Counted from the stretch's first letter, positions 33,920-42,679 are shown. The stretch is DNA of 44,813 nucleotides from Thermoprotei archaeon (GCA_003650925.1 QMSP01000014.1:1-44813); one strand, 5' to 3'. The notes: generated by a model from the sequence alone, not told the origin. A program made the numbers and translations.

Positions 33920-34336
33920 TCATTCAACCCAATATTCAGCTTCCTCACTTCTCCTTAGCTTCTCCTCATCAATGAATCTCCACAGACCAGACCTAGGCTT
34001 GACAACATCAATGCCTAACTCCTCTATGATAGCATCACCTAGCAAGACCTCTGGCTCACCAGGTACAGAGACAGCTCTAGCCCTTACCCATTCGCTTTCT
34101 CTATCCTCAGTGATGACTTTGACCTCTACATAACCTAAGACATAGGTGGTGGTCTCAGAGCCAACTACACGATAGCGTTCTGCTCTTAGACGCTCAAGAG
34201 GAAGACCTAGCCTTCGGGCAAGGGCGAGAGGCAGATGTATCTCTGGTATTTCACTCTCATAGCCACTATTCACAAGAGCTACGGTTGTGATGTTATTCTC
34301 CTTGTATCGAATGCTAACTCTTACCCTTACACCCAA
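33920..34336 (-). CDS. Retropepsin-like (clan AA) protein with Asn in place of Asp, second copy
   Basis: This paralogue of 7617-8036 has ALVNSGYESEIPEIHLPLAL, a central VKVITEDRESEWVRARAV and the fold's closing EVLLGDAIIEELGIDVVKPR then GLWRF. The active-site turn is again V-N-S-G, with Asn coded AAT instead of AAC. Sharing Asn by different codons points to selection for it. The TTG start at 34336 has GGTGAAGG upstream. A short basic frame overlaps the start as in the first copy. A binding or regulatory role rather than proteolysis is the simplest reading; nothing shows the ligand. Confidence 0.6.
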   Translation of the reverse strand: MGVRVRVSIRYKENNITTVALVNSGYESEIPEIHLPLALARRLGLPLERLRAERYRVVGSETTTYVLGYVEVKVITEDRESEWVRARAVSVPGEPEVLLGDAIIEELGIDVVKPRSGLWRFIDEEKLRRSEEAEYWVE

Positions 34337-34427
34337 CTTCCTTCACCTTGATGAATTTGCCAAACCTCTTCCTTATCCTTTTATGTTCCAAGTGAAGGGA
34401 TATGAGCTTGCCGAATCTCTTCATCAT
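34314..34427 (-). CDS. Possible 37-residue basic protein overlapping the retropepsin-like gene
   Basis: An ATG at 34427 opens MMKRFGKLISLHLEHKRIRK and ends at TAG 34314-34316, inside the next gene in another frame. It is strongly basic and helical. The position mirrors that of the small frame at 7984-8124, which is the main reason to list it. The two peptides show little direct similarity. It may simply be leader sequence. Confidence 0.25.
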   Translation of the reverse strand: MMKRFGKLISLHLEHKRIRKRFGKFIKVKEVGCKGKS

Positions 34428-34534
34428 GATGATGATCTACCTTGCTTCAATATATTCGTATCCTCTTCAAGGTTTAGCATTGAGAGAGCCTTAGCTTTCT
34501 CAGGTAGCTCTTCACTGTGGTCTTCATAATTCAA

Positions 34535-34597
34535 TGGCTCAGGGCGCGAAACCATCATCATATGTCAGTGGCTGCAGCCCACTCTTCATCGCCATAC
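34535..34597 (-). ncRNA. C/D box guide sRNA D, predicted to modify 16S rRNA
   Basis: Minus strand order: C box variant CGATGA (34586-34591), a long 17-nt guide ending GGGCTGCAGCCA, D' CTGA (34565-34568), 4-nt spacer, C' TGATGA (34555-34560), 12-nt guide TGGTTTCGCGCC, D CTGA (34539-34542). The D guide is complementary to GGCGCGAAACC, the conserved archaeal 16S rRNA stretch covered by the ARC344 probe site and just beyond it. By the fifth-base rule it should methylate the C of GGCGC, near E. coli position 361. GCTTATATCC on the minus strand at about 34616-34625 is a promoter 26 bases upstream. Confidence 0.85.
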
Positions 34598-34723
34598 ATC
34601 AACTTCTCACTTGAGGATATAAGCTTGTCTAGATAGGCTTCATTCATCAAAGGACAACATGTTCAGTCTCAAAATAGAGCTAGAATTATATTCAGTTACT
34701 AGCACAGATATTACTGGGGGAAT

Positions 34724-35323
34724 ATGCCTGAGACCATTAGGACTAGAGTAGTCAGAGCTGCTGGCTTTGCTGATGTCCTTAGAAGAGCTGCTTTTGCTGT
34801 ATTTGGAAAGAAAGTTCCCTCTCAAGTTATAGTAAGGGATGTGGGGCAACTTAACAAGAAGATCTTTGAAGAGCTTGTCAATAGGGGGGTCAAGAAGGAG
34901 GATTATATTAGGATAACTGTTGAAGGAGAATATGATGAAGAGAAGCAAGAGATTAGGTGGAGTAATCTAGTTATTGAGAGGTTCATACCTGAGACTTCAC
35001 TAAAAGATCTAGAGGAGAAGCTGAAGCAGCTGGAGGAGGAGAATAAGAAGCTAAGAGAGGAGATTGATAGTCTAAGGAGGAAGTATAGTGAAGAGGCTCT
35101 TAGAGAGGTAGAAGAGCTAAGGAGAAGTCTTGAGGAGGCAAGGAGAGAGGCTGAGGAAAAGGGCAGAGAGGTTGCAAGACTGAGAGAGGAGCTAGATAAG
35201 GCTAGAGGAGAGCTTGATAAGGTAAAGGCTAGAGTCAAGGAGCTGGAGGAGGAGAATAGTAGACTAAGAGGCTCACTTAGGGCTGTTATGGAGCTAGCTT
35301 CTAAGGCCTTGGCCAAGCGCTAG
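34724..35323 (+). CDS. DUF2258-like domain with long C-terminal coiled coil
   Basis: Residues 1 to about 90 are a compact domain (VVRAAGFADVLRRAAFAVFG; ITVEGEYDEEKQEIRWSNLV) resembling DUF2258 of Thermoproteota. Residues about 92-190 form an unbroken heptad-rich coiled coil of Glu, Lys, Arg and Leu (LEEKLKQLEEENKKLREEID). This shape suits a dimer or a scaffold protein. GGGGGA at 34716-34721 is the ribosome-binding site, and AATTATATT near 34683-34691 is the TATA box. The end overlaps the convergent eL33 gene by 4 bases. Function not established. Confidence 0.6.
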   Translation: MPETIRTRVVRAAGFADVLRRAAFAVFGKKVPSQVIVRDVGQLNKKIFEELVNRGVKKEDYIRITVEGEYDEEKQEIRWSNLVIERFIPETSLKDLEEKLKQLEEENKKLREEIDSLRRKYSEEALREVEELRRSLEEARREAEEKGREVARLREELDKARGELDKVKARVKELEEENSRLRGSLRAVMELASKALAKR

Positions 35324-35610
35324 CCGACTATGAAGACCTCAGTCCCTAAAGCCTGGCCAGGCAAGGGCTTTCTGAAGTAGGCTACAACAACTCCTTTTTT
35401 ACCATGCAGCCTTCTTATAACGCCCCTGATCTCATTCCCTTTATTATTCCTCCAGACAACTTTCCTCCCAAGAAGTCTAGCCGCCTCTTTATAGTTGTTG
35501 ATGTTGGGGAACTTGATGAGTACCTGCTTTGGATAGTCCCCTCCGCCACCTCTTCTGAAGGAGAGTATGTAGCCTCTTAGGCCGATCAATGTCTTGATCT
35601 TCTGCTCCAA
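35320..35610 (-). CDS. rpl35ae: Large-subunit ribosomal protein eL33 (L35Ae)
   Basis: The segment KVVWRNNKGNEIRGVIRRLH followed by GKKGVVVAYFRKPLPGQALG is the diagnostic core of L35Ae. It is an archaeal/eukaryotic 60S-type protein with a small beta barrel. Length (96) is normal for archaea. It lies opposite the DUF2258 gene and just downstream of DUF4152 on the same strand (41 bases apart), which suggests co-transcription with it. Confidence 0.92.
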   Translation of the reverse strand: MEQKIKTLIGLRGYILSFRRGGGGDYPKQVLIKFPNINNYKEAARLLGRKVVWRNNKGNEIRGVIRRLHGKKGVVVAYFRKPLPGQALGTEVFIVG

Positions 35611-35651
35611 GCTGAACCCCTAGAGCAAGTAATAGTCTGTGCTTAAAAGTG

Positions 35652-36350
35652 TTAAGCAATGGGCCTCATCTCTACAACTCTAAAGCCTGTAGCCACTGGA
35701 TTTGGATATTCCCTCCACATGATCTTCCTAAGGATGCTTGGATCCTCAAGCCTAAACTTAGCTAACATATCGTGCTCGCCTGGCTTCAAGGACCTTGCTA
35801 TTATGGTTCCTTCTCGTATGTCTATCGATATAGCCCTTGGGAGGCCCAATAAGGTGGTGGATCCTATTTTGAGGCTTCTCTTTATAGCATAAGCTACGCT
35901 GTAGACTGCAGTATATAGTTCAGCAAGCCTTACAGGGGTGCTCTCCTTACCTAGAGCGAGTACAGGAACTCCTATCTCTTCCTTTATCATCTTTAAGTCA
36001 GCGCTTATCAGCATCAATACTGTCCTGAGATGGTCCTTGGCCCTGGACGAGATATTCAACAGGTCTATATCGTCTGGAGTTAAGGTCGTCAGATCGAGCC
36101 CTCGAAGCGTTATATCAATATGGATTACATCCACCTTGGTTATGGAGGCAACCTCCCTTATGAGCCTTAATTCCTCTACTATGACCGATGGATCTTCAGC
36201 TCTCTTCTCAACATACTTATACTTCACGTGATCAGCCTTGGTGTAGGGAGGAGAGACTACTACAGCGACTGTAGTCACGAGCTTTATAGGCCTATAGAAG
36301 CCATCCAGTATTGCACATCCACTATCAGCAGCTGCTACCCTCAATGCCAT
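35652..36350 (-). CDS. DUF4152 archaeal conserved protein
   Basis: The start MALRVAAADSGCAILDGFYR and the following VTTVAVVVSPPYTKADHVKY match the archaeal DUF4152 family. The next part, VIHIDITLRGLDLTTLTPDD, reads like an RNase H-like or nucleotide-binding alpha/beta fold. The frame is open 13 codons further upstream, but the chosen Met fits family starts better. The function is unknown; conservation near ribosomal genes suggests a housekeeping role. It sits 41 bases upstream of eL33. Confidence 0.65.
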   Translation of the reverse strand: MALRVAAADSGCAILDGFYRPIKLVTTVAVVVSPPYTKADHVKYKYVEKRAEDPSVIVEELRLIREVASITKVDVIHIDITLRGLDLTTLTPDDIDLLNISSRAKDHLRTVLMLISADLKMIKEEIGVPVLALGKESTPVRLAELYTAVYSVAYAIKRSLKIGSTTLLGLPRAISIDIREGTIIARSLKPGEHDMLAKFRLEDPSILRKIMWREYPNPVATGFRVVEMRPIA

Positions 36351-36593
36351 CAACCTCCTTAGAGAGGTCTTCAATATCCCTTTAATCACTTACTCTTACT
36401 TTTATCCTCTAACGCTATCGACAAGTCGTCTTGATGTCTCAGTCTCATAAATTACCTCGCTCATGCCCTCTACATGATAGCCTCCTGACAATAGGCTCAG
36501 AGATAGGGTCGCGGCCAACAGTATTCTGAGCTTCAGCTCTTAAGCATAGTGTAGCGTTAGAATTAAATTGAACAGAGCAGAGGAGGATATGCT

Positions 36594-37358
36594 ATGAAGT
36601 CAACGATAGTAGTGTTCCTAGGCCCAGCTGGCTCTGGGAAGAGTAGTTTGACAGCAGCCTTTGGTAGATGGCTGGAGGAGTATATGAGCTATAAAGTAGC
36701 CTATGTGAATCTAGACCCTGGCTGTGACTATGTTCCTTACGATCCAGACTATGACATCAGGAAGCTAGTTACTGTTGATGAGGTCATGAGGAGGGAGAAT
36801 CTAGGCCCCAATGGTGCAGTCGTCAGGTGCATGGAGATAATGCTGGAGAGAGCAGAGGGCATAGTGAAGGAGATTGGAAGTCTAGGTGCTGAGTACATAC
36901 TCGTCGATACTCCTGGCCAGATGGAGCCCTTCGCCTTTAGGAGAACAGGTCCTGTGATACTTGACATGCTGAGGAACATAGGGCCCGTAATAGGGGTTTT
37001 CATAGTTGACCCTGAGTTGGCTAGTTCAGCCCCCGACCTAGTGGTCGTGTACCTGTTAGGCGTCGTCATACAGATAAGGCTAGGCGTCCCCACAGTCATA
37101 GTGGTCAATAAAGTTGACCTAGTGAGGGACGTTGAGGAGCTTGACATAATGCTTACCAATATAGAATACCTCAAGAGAGCTGTTGAGAGCAGTGGAGCTG
37201 GAGCCATCATAGACCTGGCTGATATGTGTAGTGATGTGATAATGAAGCTAGCTCAAGCTGCAAGAGTGGTCAAGGTGTCTGCTAGAACTGGATATGGCAT
37301 GGAGCTTCTCTATGATATAATACACGAGGTCTTCTGTACCTGTGGAGACCTCACATAG
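36594..37358 (+). CDS. GPN-loop GTPase
   Basis: The Walker A GPAGSGKSS, the switch region NLDPGCDYVPYDPDYDIRKL, the signature Gly-Pro-Asn insertion (NLGPNGAV, about residues 66-73), DTPGQ and VVNKVDLV are all in place. GPN GTPases form dimers; eukaryotic members assemble RNA polymerase II, and archaeal ones are single and probably act in similar complex assembly. Length (254) is complete. The 3' end overlaps the convergent glycosyltransferase gene by 8 bases. Confidence 0.92.
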   Translation: MKSTIVVFLGPAGSGKSSLTAAFGRWLEEYMSYKVAYVNLDPGCDYVPYDPDYDIRKLVTVDEVMRRENLGPNGAVVRCMEIMLERAEGIVKEIGSLGAEYILVDTPGQMEPFAFRRTGPVILDMLRNIGPVIGVFIVDPELASSAPDLVVVYLLGVVIQIRLGVPTVIVVNKVDLVRDVEELDIMLTNIEYLKRAVESSGAGAIIDLADMCSDVIMKLAQAARVVKVSARTGYGMELLYDIIHEVFCTCGDLT

Positions 37359-38550
37359 CGCCCATCGCTAGCTTCTCAATGATTCCAGCAGCCATGGCTT
37401 GAGCGTGGAACTGAGAGGCTAGCTCACGGACCTTCATAGCTTTGCTTCTATACTCAGGATTGCTCAATACATCCTCCAGGGCCTCCTTTAAGGTCTTGTA
37501 TGTCAACTTCTCTTGAGGCACTATTCTAGCTATGCCAAGCTCCTCAGCTGACTTGGCATTACCCATCCTCTCAGTATGGCCCGTAGTGGGAATAACTATC
37601 ATGGGCACGCCATAGTACATGGCCTCGGCTATGGTTGTGTGCCCTCCATGGCATATAAGTAGGTCAGCTGCCTTCAAGACCTCGTATCGATTTCTAATCC
37701 ATGAGTAGACCTTTATGAAGCCATCAACCTCATAGAATTCATGCACGCCAGGGAGACCTTGCGACATGATGACGTAGTAGTTGCCTCGATGCTTTCTGAA
37801 GAAGTCTATGAGTAGACCACAGATGTTAAGTTTCTCGTACAGAGTACCGCTGAGAGCTACGAATATGAGGGGACGGTCCTCAACTCCAAGCTTCCTCCTC
37901 AGCTCCTCTCTAGGCGGAAGCTCCTCAGGCCTAGTAGGTATTAGGGGGCCTATGAAGATGCTTTTATCAGCATATTCATCCTTTATCAAGAGGTTGTTCT
38001 TGGATATGGTGAGAGGTGGTGGGAAATCAGGAATCATTATAAGGTCGCTCAAGTTCCACAGCCTTGATAATATCTCAAGGGATAGCCTCTCAAACATGCC
38101 CTTAACCTTCATCACGAACTGTCTTCTTGGTGGCTTTAGCTTCGGTATGACTATCAACAGCTGGTTTATTATCAGTATCCTTGGTATGAGCCTGAAAGCT
38201 GATGCCATGACCGCAGATAAGCGCGTATCTGATACCACTATGTCTGGCTTATACTGCCCTGTATAGTAGATCTCAGCTCCAACCTGCCTCATGAAGCGGT
38301 ATAGAATGCTTGGCCCTCTTGATAGAGTAAGCTTCAGATCTATGGTACCATCGTCTCTTTGCTTGTATTCAACCTGTGGCGCTTTAAGGACTTTGAATCC
38401 CTCCTTCCTTAGATACTCCACAGCCTCACCATAGGTTGAGAAGACAACTTCATGACCCCTTTTCACGAGTTCCTTAGCTATGGCGAGAGTTCTAGCTGCA
38501 TGGCCTAGACCAATGCCGCATGGAGCCATGTACACTAGCAACTTCACCAT
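37351..38550 (-). CDS. MurG/UGT-like GT-B glycosyltransferase
   Basis: The N-terminal acceptor lobe begins MAPCGIGLGHAARTLAIAKE, the glycine-rich loop of MurG and GT28/GT1 enzymes. The C-terminal donor lobe contains FVALSGTLYEKLNI and ADLLICHGGHTTIAEAMYYG followed by VPMIVIP, the nucleotide-sugar diphosphate site. Length (399) is typical. Acceptor and sugar are unknown; a lipid or protein glycan is likely. It overlaps the upstream AMMECR1 gene by 7 bases, so the two are translationally coupled. Confidence 0.82.
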   Translation of the reverse strand: MVKLLVYMAPCGIGLGHAARTLAIAKELVKRGHEVVFSTYGEAVEYLRKEGFKVLKAPQVEYKQRDDGTIDLKLTLSRGPSILYRFMRQVGAEIYYTGQYKPDIVVSDTRLSAVMASAFRLIPRILIINQLLIVIPKLKPPRRQFVMKVKGMFERLSLEILSRLWNLSDLIMIPDFPPPLTISKNNLLIKDEYADKSIFIGPLIPTRPEELPPREELRRKLGVEDRPLIFVALSGTLYEKLNICGLLIDFFRKHRGNYYVIMSQGLPGVHEFYEVDGFIKVYSWIRNRYEVLKAADLLICHGGHTTIAEAMYYGVPMIVIPTTGHTERMGNAKSAEELGIARIVPQEKLTYKTLKEALEDVLSNPEYRSKAMKVRELASQFHAQAMAAGIIEKLAMGAM

Positions 38551-39227
38551 CCTCCACGGAGGAAGTTATATCGACTTCTCCTTGGCGGTATGTAGCCGAG
38601 GTCAGGTCTCCTCTGTATGATCTGCCCACCTGGCTCAAGCTCAGCGAAGATCTCAGCCTGGAACTTATAAACTTTGGTCTCTGGATATAGCCATGCATCA
38701 GGAGGGAGCCCAGCTTTCACACAACACTCAGAGAGGAACTCCTCAGGGGTAAGGTAGTATTCAACAGCTGTCTGAGGTAGAAGTATGCCTCTAGCATAAC
38801 AATGCTCAACAAGAATTCCGTCAACTCCAATCTTTATCATCTTGGGATATTCTCTTGGCTTAGAGACCTTTATGAGCTGAAGGGGGGTGAGGACGCTCAC
38901 CTCAAATATAACTTGATTGAGCTCCTGTGGAGTCATCTGAGGAAAGCGAGGATCATCAGTGGCTGCCTCTATGGCTGCGCTTATGGTAGCCTCTATGAGA
39001 GGCATGACTGGTTCAGGGTAGCCTACACATCCTCTTAGATGCTTCTTCCTGACTCCAGTCTCAGGATCCACGAAGAGCTTGTATATGGAGACGAAAACCC
39101 CTCTCCTCTCCCAGAGCTTCTTGGGAGCATCCGAAGGAGGGCTTATTTTCCTACCCTCCCTAAGAAATGTCGTAACAGCTTCCCTAGCCAGCTTGACGAG
39201 CAGTTTGCCCTCTTCAGGGATCAGCAT
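38544..39227 (-). CDS. AMMECR1-domain protein
   Basis: LRGCVGYPEPVMPLIEATIS, AATDDPRFPQMTPQEL and FEVSVLTPLQLIKVSKPREY are the classic AMMECR1 landmarks, with the conserved LRGCVG hexapeptide-type loop bearing a Cys. The family is universal in archaea and eukaryotes, and in bacteria is often fused to MEMO-type proteins. Its enzyme activity is not established. Length (227) is normal. It is the first gene of a pair with the glycosyltransferase. Confidence 0.9.
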   Translation of the reverse strand: MLIPEEGKLLVKLAREAVTTFLREGRKISPPSDAPKKLWERRGVFVSIYKLFVDPETGVRKKHLRGCVGYPEPVMPLIEATISAAIEAATDDPRFPQMTPQELNQVIFEVSVLTPLQLIKVSKPREYPKMIKIGVDGILVEHCYARGILLPQTAVEYYLTPEEFLSECCVKAGLPPDAWLYPETKVYKFQAEIFAELEPGGQIIQRRPDLGYIPPRRSRYNFLRGGW

Positions 39228-39265
39228 ATCAGTACCCAGTCTTAGAAATATCCCATGACTCCCTA

Positions 39266-39745
39266 TTAAGCCTTTGAGAAGCGTTTTAGCTCATCTAGAA
39301 CTTTTAACATAGTTCGAAAATGTTTACCTCTCCAATAGACATGCCTACATCGAGGACAAACCCAATACTCATCAGCTTGTACTGGAGGAGCCCAAGTAGT
39401 CAGGAGTTCCTCAGGCTTTTTGACGACCACCAGTTTCTCATTACAGAGAGGACATCTAGTCCTATTAGGCTCTATCGATAGCGGTATTTCATATCTTCTA
39501 CAAACCCTCAGGAGAGCCTGCTTTATATTGCAGGTATCAAGCAGGAAAACCTCGATGCCCTGCCTCCTAGCTATCTCTGCAAGTTTCTTATCCCTAGTAA
39601 TAATCACACGCTTCTCTCTTCGAGCTAACATTATGAGCTCCTCATCGGAGTAGTCCCTAGGGTATAGAGTGTCAACACCGAGTATTCTGAGCCACCTAGC
39701 AAGACTGCCCAGCATGGCATCCACTATGAACTTAGCCTCCTTCAC
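39266..39745 (-). CDS. Mut7-C (PIN-like) ribonuclease with zinc ribbon
   Basis: The N-terminal PIN-like part has KFIVDAMLGSLARWLRILGV, YSDEELIMLA and VIITRDKKLAEIARRQG with the expected acidic residues. The C-terminal zinc ribbon is CPLCNEKL...CPRCRHVYWRGKH. This is the Mut7-C/DUF82 architecture, a predicted RNase. It overlaps the rqcH stop by 4 bases (39742-39745), so it should be translated after RqcH. That places it with ribosome rescue, a role inferred from position. Confidence 0.85.
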   Translation of the reverse strand: MKEAKFIVDAMLGSLARWLRILGVDTLYPRDYSDEELIMLARREKRVIITRDKKLAEIARRQGIEVFLLDTCNIKQALLRVCRRYEIPLSIEPNRTRCPLCNEKLVVVKKPEELLTTWAPPVQADEYWVCPRCRHVYWRGKHFRTMLKVLDELKRFSKA

Positions 39746-41739
39746 TCGACCACCTCTGAGCCACCTGGAGGGAGTAGTCTGTCGATCTCATCATCAGAGG
39801 TCCTCCTCAAGTAGTATGCTATATCCTCATCTTCAGTCTTGGAAATAAGCATGTCTCTTATCTTCTTGATTACTTCCCTCCTCCTTGTCCTTGGACTAGG
39901 CCTTATCTTAACCCAAACTATGCACCTGTTCTTAGCAGTTTCAGGTGGACAAGCCATGAGCTTGAAGCCATCATTTGACCTCAGCACTCCTATGGCTAGC
40001 TGAAGAGGCACTCCTCTGAAGTAATTCCTCTTTCCTCTTACCATGAATGAACCTTTTGGTAAATATTCTCCAGAAGGAGGAGACTTCGACACCTGAGAAC
40101 CTCTGACCCAGTAGACATCAACACCAGCCATGCCCTCCTTCCATGCTCTAGAATATGCGGCTGCGAACATGATTGCTTCAGATATCGTCCTCTCAGGAAT
40201 CTTATTCCCTTTAGTCATTATGACCACGACAGGCGCCCCATGTATATCTGCATGCACAAATATATCGTTATCTCCTAGGTATTTTCGAACAAGGACTTCA
40301 TTCTGCTTAGCGTCTCTACCACCCAAGACCAGGAATCCATCGCTTGATATGAACCATCTAAAGCGCTCATACCATTCTCTCCTTGGCCTCACCTTTGGTA
40401 GAATAGGCTTCTTAGCTTCTTCTAGTTTGGCATGAACCTCCTCAAGTCTTCTCTTGACCTCCTCCATCAACTCCTCTATGCGCTTAGCTTTTCTCTCATA
40501 TTCCCTGGCTCTATTGTAGTATTCTCCAGCCACCTCCTGTACGCTCTTTTTGAGATTAAGAGTCACGCGCTTTCCATCTACCTCCACTATGATGGCAGGA
40601 ACTTTATAGTCTACATCGATCACATGCTCGAAGGGCGCCTTCCCTTTAAGGGATTCAATGACCCTAAGGGCTTCACTCCAAGAGCCTGTGGAGTATCTAA
40701 GCTCTCTAGCCCTTGCTATAAGCGTGTTGAGATCGCTCATATTCTTAAAGAGCAGGTCTCCTAGAGATCTGAGCTCTCTAGCCTTATCCTTGTACTCCTT
40801 GACCCTCGCCATATAGGCCTCTAGCCTGCTTCTAAGCCTTGCCTCTTCCTCTTCAACCTTTTTAGCCTTAATGAGAGATTTCTTTTCAGCATAAACCCGT
40901 ATAAAATATTCATCCAAGGCTTCATTGAAGCTCTTGTACAAGAGCTTCTCTCCTTCCACATGCTCAGGTATGAAAGGATATACGCCTAGGTATGTGTCAT
41001 TCTTGACAACTATACAGGGCACTATCGCTCTTCTCATGACTTTGATAAAGACCTCCTTGGCCTTATCGATTATCATCTTGACTTCATCTTCGCTTATCTC
41101 CTTGATAGGCTTATCCTTGTTTACGCCCGATACATAGCAAGCATATTCCGCTAGCTCGCTTGGTATTCCAAGCTTCACAACCAAGTTGTTAATAAGCCTG
41201 CCTCTTCCACTCTTGAGAATCTTATACGCCTCCTCAGCAGATAGCTCCGTCAAAGGAGGAGCTGGGCGTGGAGGAGGCCTATAGGCTATGCCGCGGAGTA
41301 CATCTCGATCCTTCATCCTCTTGTACTCAAATGCCTGGATGATCTCGCCCTTTTCATTAGTCAATATCAGATTTCCTTCTCTCATGAGCTCAATTATCAC
41401 CCTATATATCTCCTGGCCTCTTATAGCTTCGATAGCTATTATTCTGTCCATGTTGACTACATGAACATCAACTACTCTAGCTCCCTTAAGATGTTTTCTT
41501 AAAGCCATGCAGAATGCAGGAGGAGTTCTGGGCTTTTCAAATTCATGAGTGGTTAGGTGTATTCTCTTGCCCACTTCAACTAGTAGGTCAGTTCTGCCCC
41601 TCTTGGTGTGAAGCTTGAATATTATCACATTGCCGATTTGATATATGTTGCTTATCAGGCCTCCTACGATCTCCTCTTTCAGCTCCCCTACTACTGCTAC
41701 CAAGTCCAGTAATGACATCTTCTCCTTCACGATTAACAC
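39742..41739 (-). CDS. rqcH: RqcH/NEMF-family ribosome quality control factor
   Basis: The NFACT-N domain begins SLLDLVAVVGELKEEIVGGL and includes the DR motif (Asp98-Arg99 in NMDRIIAIEA) needed for tRNA binding and tailing. A helical hairpin and long coiled coil (about 290-455) follow, then NFACT-R with FRWFISSDGFLVLGGRDAKQ, KYLGDNDIFVHADIHGAPVV and GVPLQLAIGV. RqcH binds obstructed 50S subunits with peptidyl-tRNA and in bacteria and archaea directs alanine tailing. Length (665) is full. The start is near the divergent EMC6-like gene (45 bases). Confidence 0.92.
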   Translation of the reverse strand: MLIVKEKMSLLDLVAVVGELKEEIVGGLISNIYQIGNVIIFKLHTKRGRTDLLVEVGKRIHLTTHEFEKPRTPPAFCMALRKHLKGARVVDVHVVNMDRIIAIEAIRGQEIYRVIIELMREGNLILTNEKGEIIQAFEYKRMKDRDVLRGIAYRPPPRPAPPLTELSAEEAYKILKSGRGRLINNLVVKLGIPSELAEYACYVSGVNKDKPIKEISEDEVKMIIDKAKEVFIKVMRRAIVPCIVVKNDTYLGVYPFIPEHVEGEKLLYKSFNEALDEYFIRVYAEKKSLIKAKKVEEEEARLRSRLEAYMARVKEYKDKARELRSLGDLLFKNMSDLNTLIARARELRYSTGSWSEALRVIESLKGKAPFEHVIDVDYKVPAIIVEVDGKRVTLNLKKSVQEVAGEYYNRAREYERKAKRIEELMEEVKRRLEEVHAKLEEAKKPILPKVRPRREWYERFRWFISSDGFLVLGGRDAKQNEVLVRKYLGDNDIFVHADIHGAPVVVIMTKGNKIPERTISEAIMFAAAYSRAWKEGMAGVDVYWVRGSQVSKSPPSGEYLPKGSFMVRGKRNYFRGVPLQLAIGVLRSNDGFKLMACPPETAKNRCIVWVKIRPSPRTRRREVIKKIRDMLISKTEDEDIAYYLRRTSDDEIDRLLPPGGSEVVE

Positions 41740-41784
41740 CGTGAGCTTTTAATTGCTAGACACATACTATACAGGGGGTTCTAC

Positions 41785-42045
41785 TTGGGCCCTGAGGATA
41801 AACTTTACTATACAAGACTTCTAGCAGGCTTCATAGTCGGCGTGCTTGAGGGCTTCCTAGGCGTAAGTGGCATCATTGGACTCATCATAGCCCTGTGGGC
41901 CTACATATTCACCTACTATGTGGCAAGATGGATCCTCAGAATAGAGTCTTTGAGGGAATGCTTCATAGGAGGGGCTTCAGCCTATTTCCCTCTATGGCTG
42001 ATACTATGGGTCCTAGTCTTCAATCTCACCCAGGCTCCTCCATGA
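41785..42045 (+). CDS. EMC6-like small membrane protein
   Basis: The 86-residue protein has three hydrophobic segments, GFIVGVLEGFLGVSGIIGLI, WAYIFTYYVARWIL and FPLWLILWVLVFNL. The first, with its Gly-rich loop, resembles archaeal EMC6/Rab5ip-type proteins. In eukaryotes EMC6 is part of the membrane protein insertase; archaeal homologues may help Get3/SecY-linked insertion. TTG 41785 is preceded by AGGGGG. The end overlaps the convergent SPOUT gene by 20 bases. The assignment is by pattern only. Confidence 0.5.
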   Translation: MGPEDKLYYTRLLAGFIVGVLEGFLGVSGIIGLIIALWAYIFTYYVARWILRIESLRECFIGGASAYFPLWLILWVLVFNLTQAPP

Positions 42046-42679
42046 ACTCAGCTATACTCCTAACACGGCCTGACCTTATAGCCTCAACTTCATCCTCCTC
42101 TATGCCGTGCTTTAGGTACTCCACTAGCTCCTTGGAGATCAAAGGCCTTCCATTGATTAAGGGATAGGCATAGGGCAGCTCTATGGTGAGGAATTCATTA
42201 ACCTTTATCTCAAGGCCTATCCTTATGGGTATCTCCTCCACTTCATAGCCATGCATCACCATGTGCGCCATGTACACAGCCCCATCAACGGAGAACTGAT
42301 GAGGGCCGAGGTTTCTAGCTATGCATCCTGGAAGTCTTGATGTTAAGAGAGTCCACGTTCTTCCCCTAGGAGGATGATCGCCCATTATTCCTCCTATGAC
42401 TACATACTTCACCTCTTTGAAGTCATCTGGCCTTAGAAGTGTTGGAGCCTTGGGATCAAGTATGAGCATTTTATCGGCTGGCAGACCTACTTTAAGTATG
42501 CTCATCTTGGAGACCATAGCTATTTTTCTAAGGATGGCTCTTTCTCTAGGATCCTTAACATTGCTTATAAGAAGCCTTTCTCTGCCAATGATCCTTGATG
42601 AGCTGAGGTATTCATACCACACCCACCTACTGACGACGGGCTCCAAGTGTTCTATGACGAATATCACCTCACTCGACAT
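42026..42679 (-). CDS. SPOUT-fold methyltransferase of the Sfm1/DUF431 type
   Basis: The opening FVIEHLEPVVSRWVWYEYLS is highly characteristic of Sfm1-like proteins. GGIMGDHPPRGRTWTLLTSR and NLGPHQFSVDGAVYMAHMVM provide the knotted SAM-binding region. Yeast Sfm1 methylates an arginine of ribosomal protein uS3; the archaeal homologue is predicted to act on protein or RNA. Length (217) is normal. It overlaps the 3' end of the radA gene upstream by 11 bases and so belongs to its operon. Confidence 0.8.
   Translation of the reverse strand: MSSEVIFVIEHLEPVVSRWVWYEYLSSSRIIGRERLLISNVKDPRERAILRKIAMVSKMSILKVGLPADKMLILDPKAPTLLRPDDFKEVKYVVIGGIMGDHPPRGRTWTLLTSRLPGCIARNLGPHQFSVDGAVYMAHMVMHGYEVEEIPIRIGLEIKVNEFLTIELPYAYPLINGRPLISKELVEYLKHGIEEDEVEAIRSGRVRSIAEFMEEPG

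Noticed and set aside
34424-34561. A 45-codon frame on the minus strand beginning with three ATG codons
   Set aside because: The ATG triplet is the C' box and spacer of sRNA D. The frame has no ribosome-binding site and ends in a run of serines.
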